Shown here: piece by piece, positions 18,040 through 26,973 of the stretch
Numbering within the stretch: the first letter of the stretch is position 1
How the letters are laid out: each line of letters opens with the position of its first letter
NCBI GenBank assembly: GCA_905234575.1
Contig: CAJOIG010000006.1
Location: 1-32,362, forward strand
From: an uncultured Oscillospiraceae bacterium
GTDB taxonomy: Bacteria > Bacillota > Clostridia > Oscillospirales > Oscillospiraceae
Direction of reading: 5' to 3'
DNA length: 32,362 nt
Notes under the pieces: model-generated
What the model was told of the DNA's origin: nothing
Database searches by the model: none
Seen by the model: the letters and a program-made list of their open reading frames with translations, nothing else
Program-made: the position numbers and the translations under genes

Positions 18040-19724
18040 TCAGTAGACGCCGCCGGCGGCGACGAACTCGTCGTAGGTCATGGGGCAGCCGTTTTCCAGC
18101 ATGCCGTTCCAGAGCATCTCCGCGGGGAAGGTGGTGTAGTCGCCCGCCCAGATGAGGGGCATGAACTCGTTCTCATGGTGTCATTGACCTCGTCCTCCGC
18201 GATGAGCCACTGATGGAGGTATTCCTTGTAGGCGTCCTCGGACACGCCGCCCGCCGCGGGAGCCGCGGCCTCGGGGCTGCCGGAGGGCTCGCCGGAGGCC
18301 GGAGCCTCCTCCGCGAAGGGGTTCTCCACCGCGTAGTCCTCCCAGACGGGGACCGCGCCCGCGCCGGAGACGTCGGCCTTCGCCTCGAAGGCGCCGACGG
18401 TCACGGTGAACTCGCCACTGCCCGCAAGGGTCTTGCCGGAGGCGTCGACGATCTTCGCGTTCTCGATCGCGCCCTCGCAGGACAGGGTGCCGTTGATGCA
18501 GGAGTCGCCCGTGACGACCCAGGTACTGTCCTTGTCGATGATGACATTCGCAATGCCGTCGCCGGTGGTGCCGCCGTTGAAGCTGTCGTCGCAGTTGACG
18601 GCGCCGGTGAGCTCGCTGCCCTCGAGGAGATAGAGGTCGAGGTTCGAGATGGTGTCATACACCACATCGCCGGGCAGGGTCTGGTCGACGGCGGTGAAGA
18701 TGCAGTTCGCGCCGTTCGCCCCGGCACGGCCCCAGGTGCGGGAGCTGGAGTTGCCGGTCACCTGCAGGAAGTAGGTGGTGTCGTCGCCGCGGACGATGTC
18801 CACGCCGGCGAGGGTGATATAGCTGGAGGTGTTGGTGTTGTAAAGAATGGGACCGGCGTGGGTGGTGAGGGTGCCGCCGACCATCTCAAAGTGGGAGGTG
18901 CCAACGTCCGCGTCGCCGGACATGGACTGGTAGACGATGATGTTCCAGACATTGTTGTCGTTGATCTGGTTCGGGATCATGTTGCCCTCGAGCTCGCAGT
19001 CGAACAGGCGGATCGTGTTCTTGCCCTCGATAGCGATGGCCTCGGAGCCGCCGGTGTAGAGGTAGGCGTCATGGACGGAGATGTCCGCCGTGACATAGAC
19101 CGCGCCGGTGCCGCCGTTCGTGACGTAGCGGCCGCCGTCGATGACCATGAGCCCGCCGCCGCGGTCGGAGCGGATCGCCGCCGCCGCCATGCCGGCCTCG
19201 GTCTCGACGTTGCAGTCCCAGGCATAGAGCGTGCCGCCGCCGGCGACGTGCAGGCCGCCCGCGGAGCCCTGGGTGGTGTGGATGTCGGCGTTCCGGACAT
19301 AGGCCACGCCGTCCTTGTAGGCGAAGACGCCCGTGCCGCCGCCCACGGTGGAGTCGATGGTCACGTCGTCCACATACATCTCGCCGTCGGAGACGAGGAG
19401 CGTCGCGCCGACGCCGTAGAAGCTCGCCGCGTCGCCGCCGGAGGAGCCGGAGCCGCCATTCACGAAGTCGGAGTCCGTGATGGTGGCCTTCGCGCCGTCA
19501 TAGACGTGGATGACGCTCTCGTCGCCGGTGACGGATTCCATGGATTCGCCGGTAATTTCGGTGTCCGTGGTGATGTCGAGGACGGCGTCGTAGCTGTCGG
19601 GCTCGCCCGAACCGCCGCCGCCGGGAGCGCCGGAAGCGCCGCCAGGGCCGCCGGAAGCGAACGCGCTCACGGTCAGGACCATGCAGAGGACCAGGACCAG
19701 AGCCAGGAGCTTGGATGCTTTCAT
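18040..19724 (-). pseudogene. Secreted right-handed beta-helix (pectin-lyase-like) protein, frameshift near 18175-18185
   Basis: Signal peptide MKASKLLALVLVLCMVLTVSAFASGG, G/S/P-rich linker, repeated short beta-coil segments (VIHVYDGAKATITDSDFVNGG...LLVSDGEMYVDDVTIDST...). After the frame change the C-terminus reads ENEFMPLIWAGDYTTFPAEMLWNGMLENGCPMTYDEFVAAGGVY*. The indel may be artefactual. Confidence 0.7.
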
Positions 19725-19807
19725 GTTCTTTCCTCCTAATGCTTTTTTGGGGGAACATTCCCCCTATTAAATGCAGTATACAAACTTCCGCGCCGCCGCG
19801 TCAAGAG

Positions 19808-19830
19808 AAAAAAGCCGCTGTGGCTTTTTT
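19808..19830. terminator. Short terminator-like hairpin in the divergent intergenic region
   Basis: aaaaaagcc-gctgt-ggctttttt, symmetric A/T tracts. Confidence 0.6.
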
Positions 19831-19848
19831 GTAACGGATATGTTACAA
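19829..19848. promoter_or_regulatory. Operator-like palindrome in the promoter region of the 5'-nucleotidase gene
   Basis: TTGTAAC-GGATAT-GTTACAA perfect 7-bp arms; overlaps a TACAAT -10-like box (19844-19849) with TGGCTT 17 nt upstream. Confidence 0.5.
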
Positions 19849-19880
19849 TATGTTCATCCCAACAAAAAGGAGAACGCACC

Positions 19881-21901
19881 ATGAGAAAGGAACGCAAGCT
19901 CTTATCCCTCCTGCTGGTCCTCGCGCTGGCCGCGGGACTTCTCGGCGGCGGCGCTTTCGCCTCGGGCGATCCCGGCACGTCCGCCGCGCCCGGCGGGGCC
20001 TCCGGCGAGGCGTCCGGCGGCGGCGCAAACGAGACCGAGACCGTCACCCTGATTCCCGAGGAGATGGACGAGCTCCTCATCGGCCCCGAGGGCTACGAGT
20101 TCACCACCGACCTCACCGTCGGGCATCTCGAGCTCGATCCCGCGGCCGAGATCTCCTCCGAATATCCCATCGTCGTGCTTTTCGGCGAGTCGGACACCGT
20201 GAAAAACGGCGACGTGATCGGGAACGTCCAGTTCGTCTCCGACTACGACGAGATCATCGCAATCGTCCACACGAACGACGTGCACGGCCACATCGACGTG
20301 GAGCCCTACGTCAAGGGCCTCGCAGACGAGCTGAAGGCCAGCGGCAAATACAGCCTGGTCCTCACCGTCTCCGCGGGCGACATCTACGGCGGCGGCGAGG
20401 CGGTCGCCGGCTCCTACAACGGCGAGTTCATCCCCGCCATCATGGACGGCGTCTACGACGTCATCGCCCCGGGCAACAACGACTTCGGCTCCACCGGCGT
20501 CGTGCGCCACAACGTCCTGCTCTCCTCGCTCTATGAGCACACCCAGACCCTCTGCGCCAACATCGGCGCGCGGGATACCGGCCTTGCCGTGGAGGAGTAC
20601 GCCGCGGGTTATGAGCCCATCCTCGGCGACGAGCTCTTCGACGAGCTCTATGACAAGGTCACCACCGGCGCGGACGGGAGCCTCGACCTGAGCGCGCTGG
20701 ACCTCACAGATCCCGCTCCGGGCGGGGCGGTCTATCCCCACACCACGACCTTCGAGACAGGGACCGGCACCGTCGTCGGCCTCTTCGGCCTGACCACCAG
20801 CGGCGGCGCCATCGACGTGGACGTGGACGGCCTCGGCTCCATCGCGAGCGCCCAGGCCCGGACGGCGCGGACGTCGTGATCGGCGTCGGCCACACCGGCT
20901 GGCTCGGCGAGGGCGCGACCACCGCCTCCTCGAATGACACGAACTCCTGGCAGCTCGCGGACAAGGTCACGGGCCTCGACGCCTTTGTGGACGGTCACAC
21001 TCACTCCATCATCAACAAGGGCCAGGGCGTGCTGGTCGGCTCCGATCCCACCTACGTGAACCAGGCGGAGAGCTTCGGCTACTGCATCGGCGTCATGGAG
21101 CTATACGTCAAGGACGGCAGGGTCCTCGCAAAGCACGGCGAGGTCATCCACGACATGAGCGGCATCACACCCGACGCAGAGGTCCAGGCCCTCGTCGATC
21201 TGGCCGAGGCCCGGGTCAAGGAGGACTTCGGCAAGCCCATCGCCCACACCGACTACTTCCTGAACGGCGAGCGCATGTCCGCCGGCAACGAGGGCGGCAC
21301 CGTCCGCGGCAACGAGACGAACCTAGGCGACCTCATGACGGACGTCATCCGCGCCGCCGCCTCGGAGAAGATGGGCGTGGACTATGACTTCGCCGCCTAT
21401 CCCGGCTTCTGGCTGCGCTCCTCCATCGAGGCGGGGGACATCACCCTCGAGAGCATCCAGGGCGTGTTCGCAAACCCGACGGTCCTCTACTACGACACCT
21501 ACACCGCCGACCAGGTCGTGAGCATGGTCACCCGGGGCCTCAACAGCGTCTATCCCGAGAAGGAGGACACGACCTTCACCCAGTATTCGGGTCTCACCGT
21601 GACCTACACGAACACCGCCGGCAAGGGCACGCCGCTGACGATCACCGTGGGCGACACCCTCGTCTACGACGCGGCGAACGGCGGCATCCAGGTGGGCGCG
21701 GACTGGACCTGCGAGGGCGTTCTCACCATGTCCGGCGGCGAGATCGACAGCTACACCGGCGACATGGCGAACTGGATCTGCCACGACAAGACCGAGGTCC
21801 AGGCCCTGGTGGGCGACTGGTTCCAGAGCCACACCGCCGACGACTACACGATCTTCCCGAACACCGTGGCTCCCGACGGCCGCATCGTGGCGGTCGGCTG
21901 A
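19881..21901 (+). pseudogene. Secreted 5'-nucleotidase/2',3'-cyclic phosphodiesterase-like protein (UshA family), frameshift near 20851-20862
   Basis: Signal peptide; IIAIVHTNDVHGHID, SAGDIYGGGEA, APGNNDFGSTG metallophosphatase motifs; C-terminal 5'-nucleotidase domain NETNLGDLMTDVIRAAA...ANPTVLYYDTYTADQV in ORF 20876-21901. Two ORFs together form one protein after a 1-nt correction. Confidence 0.85.
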
Positions 21902-21922
21902 TACGGCCCCATATACACAACG

Positions 21923-21957
21923 TCTCCCCCGACGGTCTGCGTCGGGGGAGATCGTTT
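21923..21957. terminator. Intrinsic terminator between convergent genes
   Basis: tctcccccgac-ggtctgc-gtcgggggaga followed by tcgtttta. Confidence 0.8.
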
Positions 21958-21967
21958 TATTCTATGA

Positions 21968-22831
21968 TCAGTACGTCCAGCGGCAGGACGCGCCGCAGGG
22001 CAGGACCAGGCCGGAGGCCGTCGCCCGCAGGCCGAGCTCCTGGGCCTCGCTGTGCCCGCGCCCGAACTTTTTCGTGAAGACGCTCTCCGCGATGTACGTC
22101 AGCACCGAGGGGGAGAGGCCCGTGGTATAGGAGTTTATGAGCACGAACAGCGGCCCATCGGAGAGGAGCTCCGCCGCCGTCGTCACGAGGTCCCAGAGGC
22201 TGTCCTCCAGCCGCCAGACCTCCCCGCCGGGACCGCGCCCGTAGGAGGGCGGGTCCATGATGACGGCGTCGTAGGTCTTTCCCCGGCGGATCTCCCGCTG
22301 GCAGAACTTCACGCAGTCGTCCACGATCCAGCGGACGGGCCGCTCCGCAACGCCGGAGCAGGCGGCGTTCTCCTTGGCCCAGGCGACCATGCCCTTCGCG
22401 GCGTCCACATGGCAGACCTCCGCGCCGGCGGCAAGACACGCGACCGTCGCCGCGCCGGTATAGGCAAACAGATTCAGCACCCGGATGGGGCGTCCGGCGT
22501 CCCGGATGCGCGCGGCGGCCCAATCCCAGTTCGCCGCCTGCTCCGGGAAGATTCCCGTGTGCTTGAAGCTCATGGGCTTGACCTGAAAACGAAGGTCCCC
22601 GTACCGGACGACCCAGCTTGCCGGGAGACGGTTCTTCTCCCAGGCGCCGCCGCCGGAGCTGGACCGGCGATACGCCGCGTCCGGGCGGTTCCAGCGCGGA
22701 TCGGTCCGGGGCGTCTGCCAGATCGCCTGGGGGTCCGGGCGCAGCAGGATGTGCTTCCCCCATCGCTCCAGCTTCTCCCCGCCCGAGGCGTCCAGAAGCT
22801 CATAATCTTCCCATCGTTCGCTGACCCACAT
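21968..22831 (-). CDS. Class I SAM-dependent (RlmI/RlmK-like) methyltransferase
   Basis: VLNLFAYTGAATVACLAAGAEVCHVDAAKGMVAWAKENA; VDDCVKFCQREIRRGKTYDAVIMDPPSYGRGPGGEVW; ATG assigned at 22831 (MWVSERWEDYELLDASGGEKLERWG). Confidence 0.9.
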   Translation of the reverse strand: MWVSERWEDYELLDASGGEKLERWGKHILLRPDPQAIWQTPRTDPRWNRPDAAYRRSSSGGGAWEKNRLPASWVVRYGDLRFQVKPMSFKHTGIFPEQAANWDWAAARIRDAGRPIRVLNLFAYTGAATVACLAAGAEVCHVDAAKGMVAWAKENAACSGVAERPVRWIVDDCVKFCQREIRRGKTYDAVIMDPPSYGRGPGGEVWRLEDSLWDLVTTAAELLSDGPLFVLINSYTTGLSPSVLTYIAESVFTKKFGRGHSEAQELGLRATASGLVLPCGASCRWTY

Positions 22832-22996
22832 GGCGGGACCTCCGCGTACCAGTTTTTGTATCATTTATTATACCATGCTTGCCGCCGCGCGGTCAATTCC
22901 CGCCGAACTCCGAAAAAAACGCGCCGGACCCTTGCGCCGGAACGGGAATTGGTATAAAATCTTCGTCGGAAAACCCTGATTCCTGCGAGGCTCCCC

Positions 22997-23857
22997 ATGA
23001 AACGCTTCCCTTCCCTGCTTCTTTTGCCGATCGCCGCTCTTGCGGCGGTGTTTTTGGCTGCCTGCGGCTCCGCGTCTCCGGCCGCCGCGAAGTCCGCGGT
23101 CGAGGCCGCGCCGATCGCCGTGCGCGCCGCCATAAAGGCGCATCCTCTGCCAACGCCGACGGCCGCGCCCGCATCCACGCCGACGCCCGCGCCGACGGCA
23201 CCGTCCAAGCCGGACCCCGCGCTCCGGCCGACCCCCGCGCCGACGCCCGTTCCCACGCCGGAGCCTACGCCCGCGCCGGTCCCGCCGGATCTGCCGGAGC
23301 CGCCCGAGCCCGCGCCGGAGGGACACTTCGCGAGCACGGCCTTCCTGGGGAATTCCCTCGTGAACGGCCTGTCGCTCTACGACTACGGCGGCGTCCTCGC
23401 GGGCGCGGATTTCTACACGGAAAACAGCATGACCGTCCTCGGGATCGGCCCCAAGGCCGCCCAGCTGGAGGGAAAGAGCTATGACCGCGTCTACATCGGC
23501 CTCGGCATGAACGAGCTCGCCTATGACCGGGAGACCATCCGCGCCCGGTTTGCGGAGCTCATCGCGACCCTGCGGGCCCAGGACCCGGACCGGGTCATCT
23601 GCCTCATGGCCGTGACGCCCGTGAGCCGGAACAAGTCCGCCGGGAGCTCCAGCGTCAACATCGACCTCGTGCGCTCCTTCAACGAGATGCTGTACGACGT
23701 CGCCGCGGCCGAGGGCGTCTGGTATCTCGACGTATACGCCGCTCTGGCGGACGACGAGGGCTATCTCCCCGCGGACGTGACCCCGGACGGCGTGCATTTC
23801 AGCCCATCGTATTACGAGCGCTGGCTCGATCTTCTGAAAACGCGGTATCTTCCGTAA
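22997..23857 (+). CDS. SGNH/GDSL-hydrolase-like lipoprotein with Pro/Thr-rich linker
   Basis: Lipobox FLAACGS; linker PTPTAAPASTPTPAPTAPSKPDPALRPTPAPTPVPTPEPTPAP; TAFLGNSLVNGLSLYDYG, YIGLGMNELAYD, DGVHFSPSYYERW blocks. Confidence 0.85.
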   Translation: MKRFPSLLLLPIAALAAVFLAACGSASPAAAKSAVEAAPIAVRAAIKAHPLPTPTAAPASTPTPAPTAPSKPDPALRPTPAPTPVPTPEPTPAPVPPDLPEPPEPAPEGHFASTAFLGNSLVNGLSLYDYGGVLAGADFYTENSMTVLGIGPKAAQLEGKSYDRVYIGLGMNELAYDRETIRARFAELIATLRAQDPDRVICLMAVTPVSRNKSAGSSSVNIDLVRSFNEMLYDVAAAEGVWYLDVYAALADDEGYLPADVTPDGVHFSPSYYERWLDLLKTRYLP

Positions 23858-23879
23858 TCATTGAAAAGAGGTAAACGAC

Positions 23880-24338
23880 ATGAAAAAACTGCTGAGCCTG
23901 CTCCTTGCGCTTCTGACCCTCGCAAGCCTTGCCGCCTGCGGCGGCGGCGCCAAGACCGTGGACATCGACGCGCTGGCGGCGGAACTGACCGCGAGCGGCG
24001 CCTTTTCGGACATCCTCAACCCGCCCGCCGAGGGCGTGGCCGCCCGCCTGTACGACCTGCCGGAGGGCACGGCGAAGAAGACGGTCCTTTACGTCAGCAC
24101 CGGCGCAACCGCGGAGGAGATCTTCCTCGCGGAGGCCGCCGACAGCGCCGCGGCCGGCGCCCTCAAGACCGCCTGCCAGAACCGCATCGAGGCACAGAAG
24201 CAGGCCTTCGTGAACTATGCGCCCGAAGAGGTGCAGAAGCTCGACAACGCCGTCCTCGTAACCGCCGGGAACTACGTCATCCTGGTCGTGGCCTCGGACG
24301 CCGCAGCTGCCAAGGCCGTCGTGGACAAGTACGCCTGA
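23880..24338 (+). CDS. DUF4358-like lipoprotein
   Basis: MKKLLSLLLALLTLASLAACGGG lipobox; DIDALAAELTASGAFSDILNPPAEGVAARLYDLPEG...AQKQAFVNYAPEEVQKLDNAVLVTAGNYVILVVASDAAAAKAVVDKY resembles DUF4358. Confidence 0.75.
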   Translation: MKKLLSLLLALLTLASLAACGGGAKTVDIDALAAELTASGAFSDILNPPAEGVAARLYDLPEGTAKKTVLYVSTGATAEEIFLAEAADSAAAGALKTACQNRIEAQKQAFVNYAPEEVQKLDNAVLVTAGNYVILVVASDAAAAKAVVDKYA

Positions 24339-24342
24339 TCCC

Positions 24343-25134
24343 ATGAGATTCCGGCGTCTTGCGCTGTGCGCGCTCCTGTGCGCGGCGCTCCTTCTGCCCT
24401 GCACCGCCTGCGGCGAGAGCAGCGGCATGCGGGTCATCGATACCTACAGCGCCGAGGGCAGCTACGTCATCGCCTTCCGCGAGGGGGACAAGCTCTGCGA
24501 GCTGGCCTCCGCCGCCATGGCGGAGCTCGTGGCGAACGGGTCCCTCCGCTCCGCCTCCTACCGCTGGTTCGGCGAGGACCTGGTCAGCGCCAAAGGCCAG
24601 GGCGGCGAGATGGACGAGCTCTGGGCCGAGGTCCCGGACCGGACCATCACCGTCGGCATCGACGTCACGAACATGCCCATGAGCTACGAGACGGCCGAGG
24701 GCTATCTCGGCTTCGACGTGGACGTGGCGAACTACATCTGCGGCTATCTCGGCTGGCGCATGGCGATCTATCCCATCGACCCGGCGAACGTGGATGTGGA
24801 GCTGCAGAGCGGCAACATCGACATGGCCATGGGCATCCCCGAGAGCGACGCGAAGAGCGGCTTCAGCTACTCTCCGGCGTACCTCACGAGCCGGTATGTG
24901 CTGGTGGCCCGTGTGAACGGGCGCGTCCGGGACCGCTCGGCCCTCAAGGGCAAGAACCTCGGCGTCACCGTGACCGACCTCGACATTCTGATGCAGGACC
25001 AGAAATTCGTAAACTCCCTCGGCAGCGTCACCTATCAGACCGACACCGACGGGCTGTTCCGGGCCCTGCTTTTGGGGGACGTGGACGGCATCCTCGTCTC
25101 CAGCGTCGCCGCGGCGTACTACATGAAGACCTGA
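24343..25134 (+). CDS. Exported SBP_bac_3-type protein with apparent circular permutation
   Basis: N-terminal residues 29-79 (MRVIDTYSAEGSYVIAFREGDKLCELASAAMAELVANGSLRSASYRWFGED) look like the C-terminal end of an SBP_bac_3 domain; the remainder starts like a normal SBP N-terminus (ITVGIDVTNMPMSYETAEGYLGFDVDVANYICGYLGW) and stops at VDGILVSSVAAAYYMKT. Confidence 0.85.
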   Translation: MRFRRLALCALLCAALLLPCTACGESSGMRVIDTYSAEGSYVIAFREGDKLCELASAAMAELVANGSLRSASYRWFGEDLVSAKGQGGEMDELWAEVPDRTITVGIDVTNMPMSYETAEGYLGFDVDVANYICGYLGWRMAIYPIDPANVDVELQSGNIDMAMGIPESDAKSGFSYSPAYLTSRYVLVARVNGRVRDRSALKGKNLGVTVTDLDILMQDQKFVNSLGSVTYQTDTDGLFRALLLGDVDGILVSSVAAAYYMKT

Positions 25135-25148
25135 CGAACGAACACGAA

Positions 25149-25192
25149 AACGGGCTGTGAAGTCCGGGAGTCATCCCGCTTCACAGCCCGTT
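25149..25192. terminator. Bidirectional terminator between convergent genes
   Basis: aacgggctgtgaag ... cttcacagcccgtt perfect 14-bp stem. Confidence 0.8.
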
Positions 25193-25208
25193 ATTGTTGT
25201 TTGCAGAA

Positions 25209-26888
25209 TCAGTAAACGACCACCCTTGTGCCCGAGGGGATGTTCTGGTAGATCCAGTAGGCGTTGTCGTACGCGAGGCGGACGCAGCCGTGGGACAGCG
25301 GCAGGCCGAGGCGTCCGTCCTGGAGCGAGCCGTCGGCGTTGTAGGTCACGGAATGGAACAGGTAATTGCCGTAAAACTGCGTGTACCAGAAGCACAGGGA
25401 GCCGTAGGAATAGAAGGAATATCCCCGCGCCTTCACCGTGAAGGAGCCCGTGACCGTGGGCGAGCTCGCCGCGCCCGGCGTGCAGTCCCAGAAAAACTGC
25501 AGCGCCCAGCCGCCGCCGTCCCGATAGAACACGCCGGTCTTGCAGGCGGCGGTATCCACGAGGATCATCCAGTCCGTGGCGCTGTCATACCAGGCCGTCG
25601 CCTCCTGCATATAGCGCCTTGCGCCGTCCGCCGCCGAGCCGTCGGAGCGGACCTCCCAGCCGTCGATCGTCACATCGTGGGCGTTGGAGCCCCGGGGACC
25701 GGCGTTTTCCTCCGCGCCGGTGTAGAAGTAATAGTACGCGCCGCCGAGGTACTGCCAGCCCGTGCGCATCTTCCCGTCGCTGCCGAAGTAGTACCAGTAG
25801 CCGTCGATCACCCGCCAGCCCTTTTGCATGGTGGCGTCCTCCGGGCGCATGTAGTAGGTTTCGCCGTCCCGGTCGGCCCAGCCGCGGTGTACGATGCCGG
25901 TGTCCGGCTCGAAGTAGTACCAGTAGCCGTCATTGCAGAAGCACCAGCCCGTGGTCATGACGCCGTTCGGGCCGAAATAGTACCACAGCCCGTCGATCTT
26001 GCGCCAGCCCTTCTGCATGGTGCCGTCTTCCGGACGCATGTAGTAGGTCTTCCCGTCCGAGGTAGCCCAGCCCCGGTGGACGACGCCGGTATCGGGCTCG
26101 AAATAGTACCAGTAGCCGTCGTTGGCCTGGACCCAGCCCGTGGCCATGACGCCGTCCGAGAGGAAGTAGTACCACAGGCCGTCCAGATACAGCCAGCCCG
26201 TCCGGGCGATGGCGTTCGATGGGTTGAAGTAGTACTTCCGGCCGTCTACCTCCTGCCAGCCCCGGTGGACGACGCCGGTGTCGGGCTCGAAGTAGTAAAG
26301 GTCGCCCCAGATGTTCGTCAGGCCGGAGGCGGCCGTGCCGTCAGAGTTGAAATAGTACCACAGCCCGCCGGTGTAGAGCCAACCGGTGCGCATGGTGGCG
26401 TCGGAGGGGTTGAAGTAGTAGAGCCTGCCGTCGATCTCCTGGAAGCCGCGGTGCACGACGCCGGTGTCCGGCTCAAAGTAGTAGTAGTTCCAGAGGGGCT
26501 TGCACAGGCCGGTGGCAAGGGTCCCGTCGGACCAGAAGTAGTACCACAGCCCGTCCAGATACAGCCATCCGGTATGCTTCGCGCCGGTGCTGGGATCGAT
26601 GTAGTAACGGGAACCGTCGGCATCCGTGACGAAGGCCGATTCCTCGCCGTCTCCGTCCACCCAGGGATAGACCGGCTCCTCCGCGGGGGCCTCCGCCGCG
26701 GCTTCCGACGGCTCGGAAGCGTATGCCGAGGTAGTCTCCTCGGCCGGGAGCGTATCCTCTTCGGCGACCGCCTCCGAGGCAACGGAGACGTCCTCCTCCC
26801 CGTCGGCCGCGAACGCCGGGACCGCCGCCAGGATCACCGCGGCGAGAAGAAGCGCCGTGACCCGTCGTGTCCATTCAAGAAATCTCAT
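25209..26888 (-). CDS. Exported L,D-transpeptidase (YkuD) with N-terminal cell-wall-binding repeats
   Basis: Signal peptide MRFLEWTRRVTALLLAAVILAAVPAFA; GWxxxDGxWYYF-type repeats; C-terminal catalytic motif LGLPLSHGCVRLAYDNAYWIYQN. RBS GGAAGGAG before the ATG at 26888; upstream ORF extension rejected. Confidence 0.93.
   Translation of the reverse strand: MRFLEWTRRVTALLLAAVILAAVPAFAADGEEDVSVASEAVAEEDTLPAEETTSAYASEPSEAAAEAPAEEPVYPWVDGDGEESAFVTDADGSRYYIDPSTGAKHTGWLYLDGLWYYFWSDGTLATGLCKPLWNYYYFEPDTGVVHRGFQEIDGRLYYFNPSDATMRTGWLYTGGLWYYFNSDGTAASGLTNIWGDLYYFEPDTGVVHRGWQEVDGRKYYFNPSNAIARTGWLYLDGLWYYFLSDGVMATGWVQANDGYWYYFEPDTGVVHRGWATSDGKTYYMRPEDGTMQKGWRKIDGLWYYFGPNGVMTTGWCFCNDGYWYYFEPDTGIVHRGWADRDGETYYMRPEDATMQKGWRVIDGYWYYFGSDGKMRTGWQYLGGAYYYFYTGAEENAGPRGSNAHDVTIDGWEVRSDGSAADGARRYMQEATAWYDSATDWMILVDTAACKTGVFYRDGGGWALQFFWDCTPGAASSPTVTGSFTVKARGYSFYSYGSLCFWYTQFYGNYLFHSVTYNADGSLQDGRLGLPLSHGCVRLAYDNAYWIYQNIPSGTRVVVY
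25730..26620 (-). repeat. Cell-wall-binding repeats arranged as about four ~62-aa super-repeats
   Basis: YYFEPDTG[VI]VHRG occurs four times at about 183-190 bp spacing, each followed by GWxxxxGxWYYFxxxGxxxTG units. Confidence 0.85.
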
Positions 26889-26927
26889 ATCCTCACTCCT
26901 TCCAACGTTTGGTTCTGTCTGTATTCC

Positions 26928-26957
26928 ATTGTACACAGCCGCGCCGCCCCGTGTCAA
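26928..26957 (-). promoter_or_regulatory. Candidate sigma-A promoter for the L,D-transpeptidase gene
   Basis: Minus strand TTGACA (26952-26957) - 18 nt - TACAAT (26928-26933). Confidence 0.65.
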
Positions 26958-26973
26958 GGAAAACGGGGTCCGG

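Noticed and set aside
23140-23320. Short GC-rich repeats (ccgacgcccgcgccg-like) considered as a CRISPR or intergenic repeat
   Set aside because: They encode the Pro/Thr-rich linker of the GDSL lipoprotein; there is no repeat-spacer architecture.
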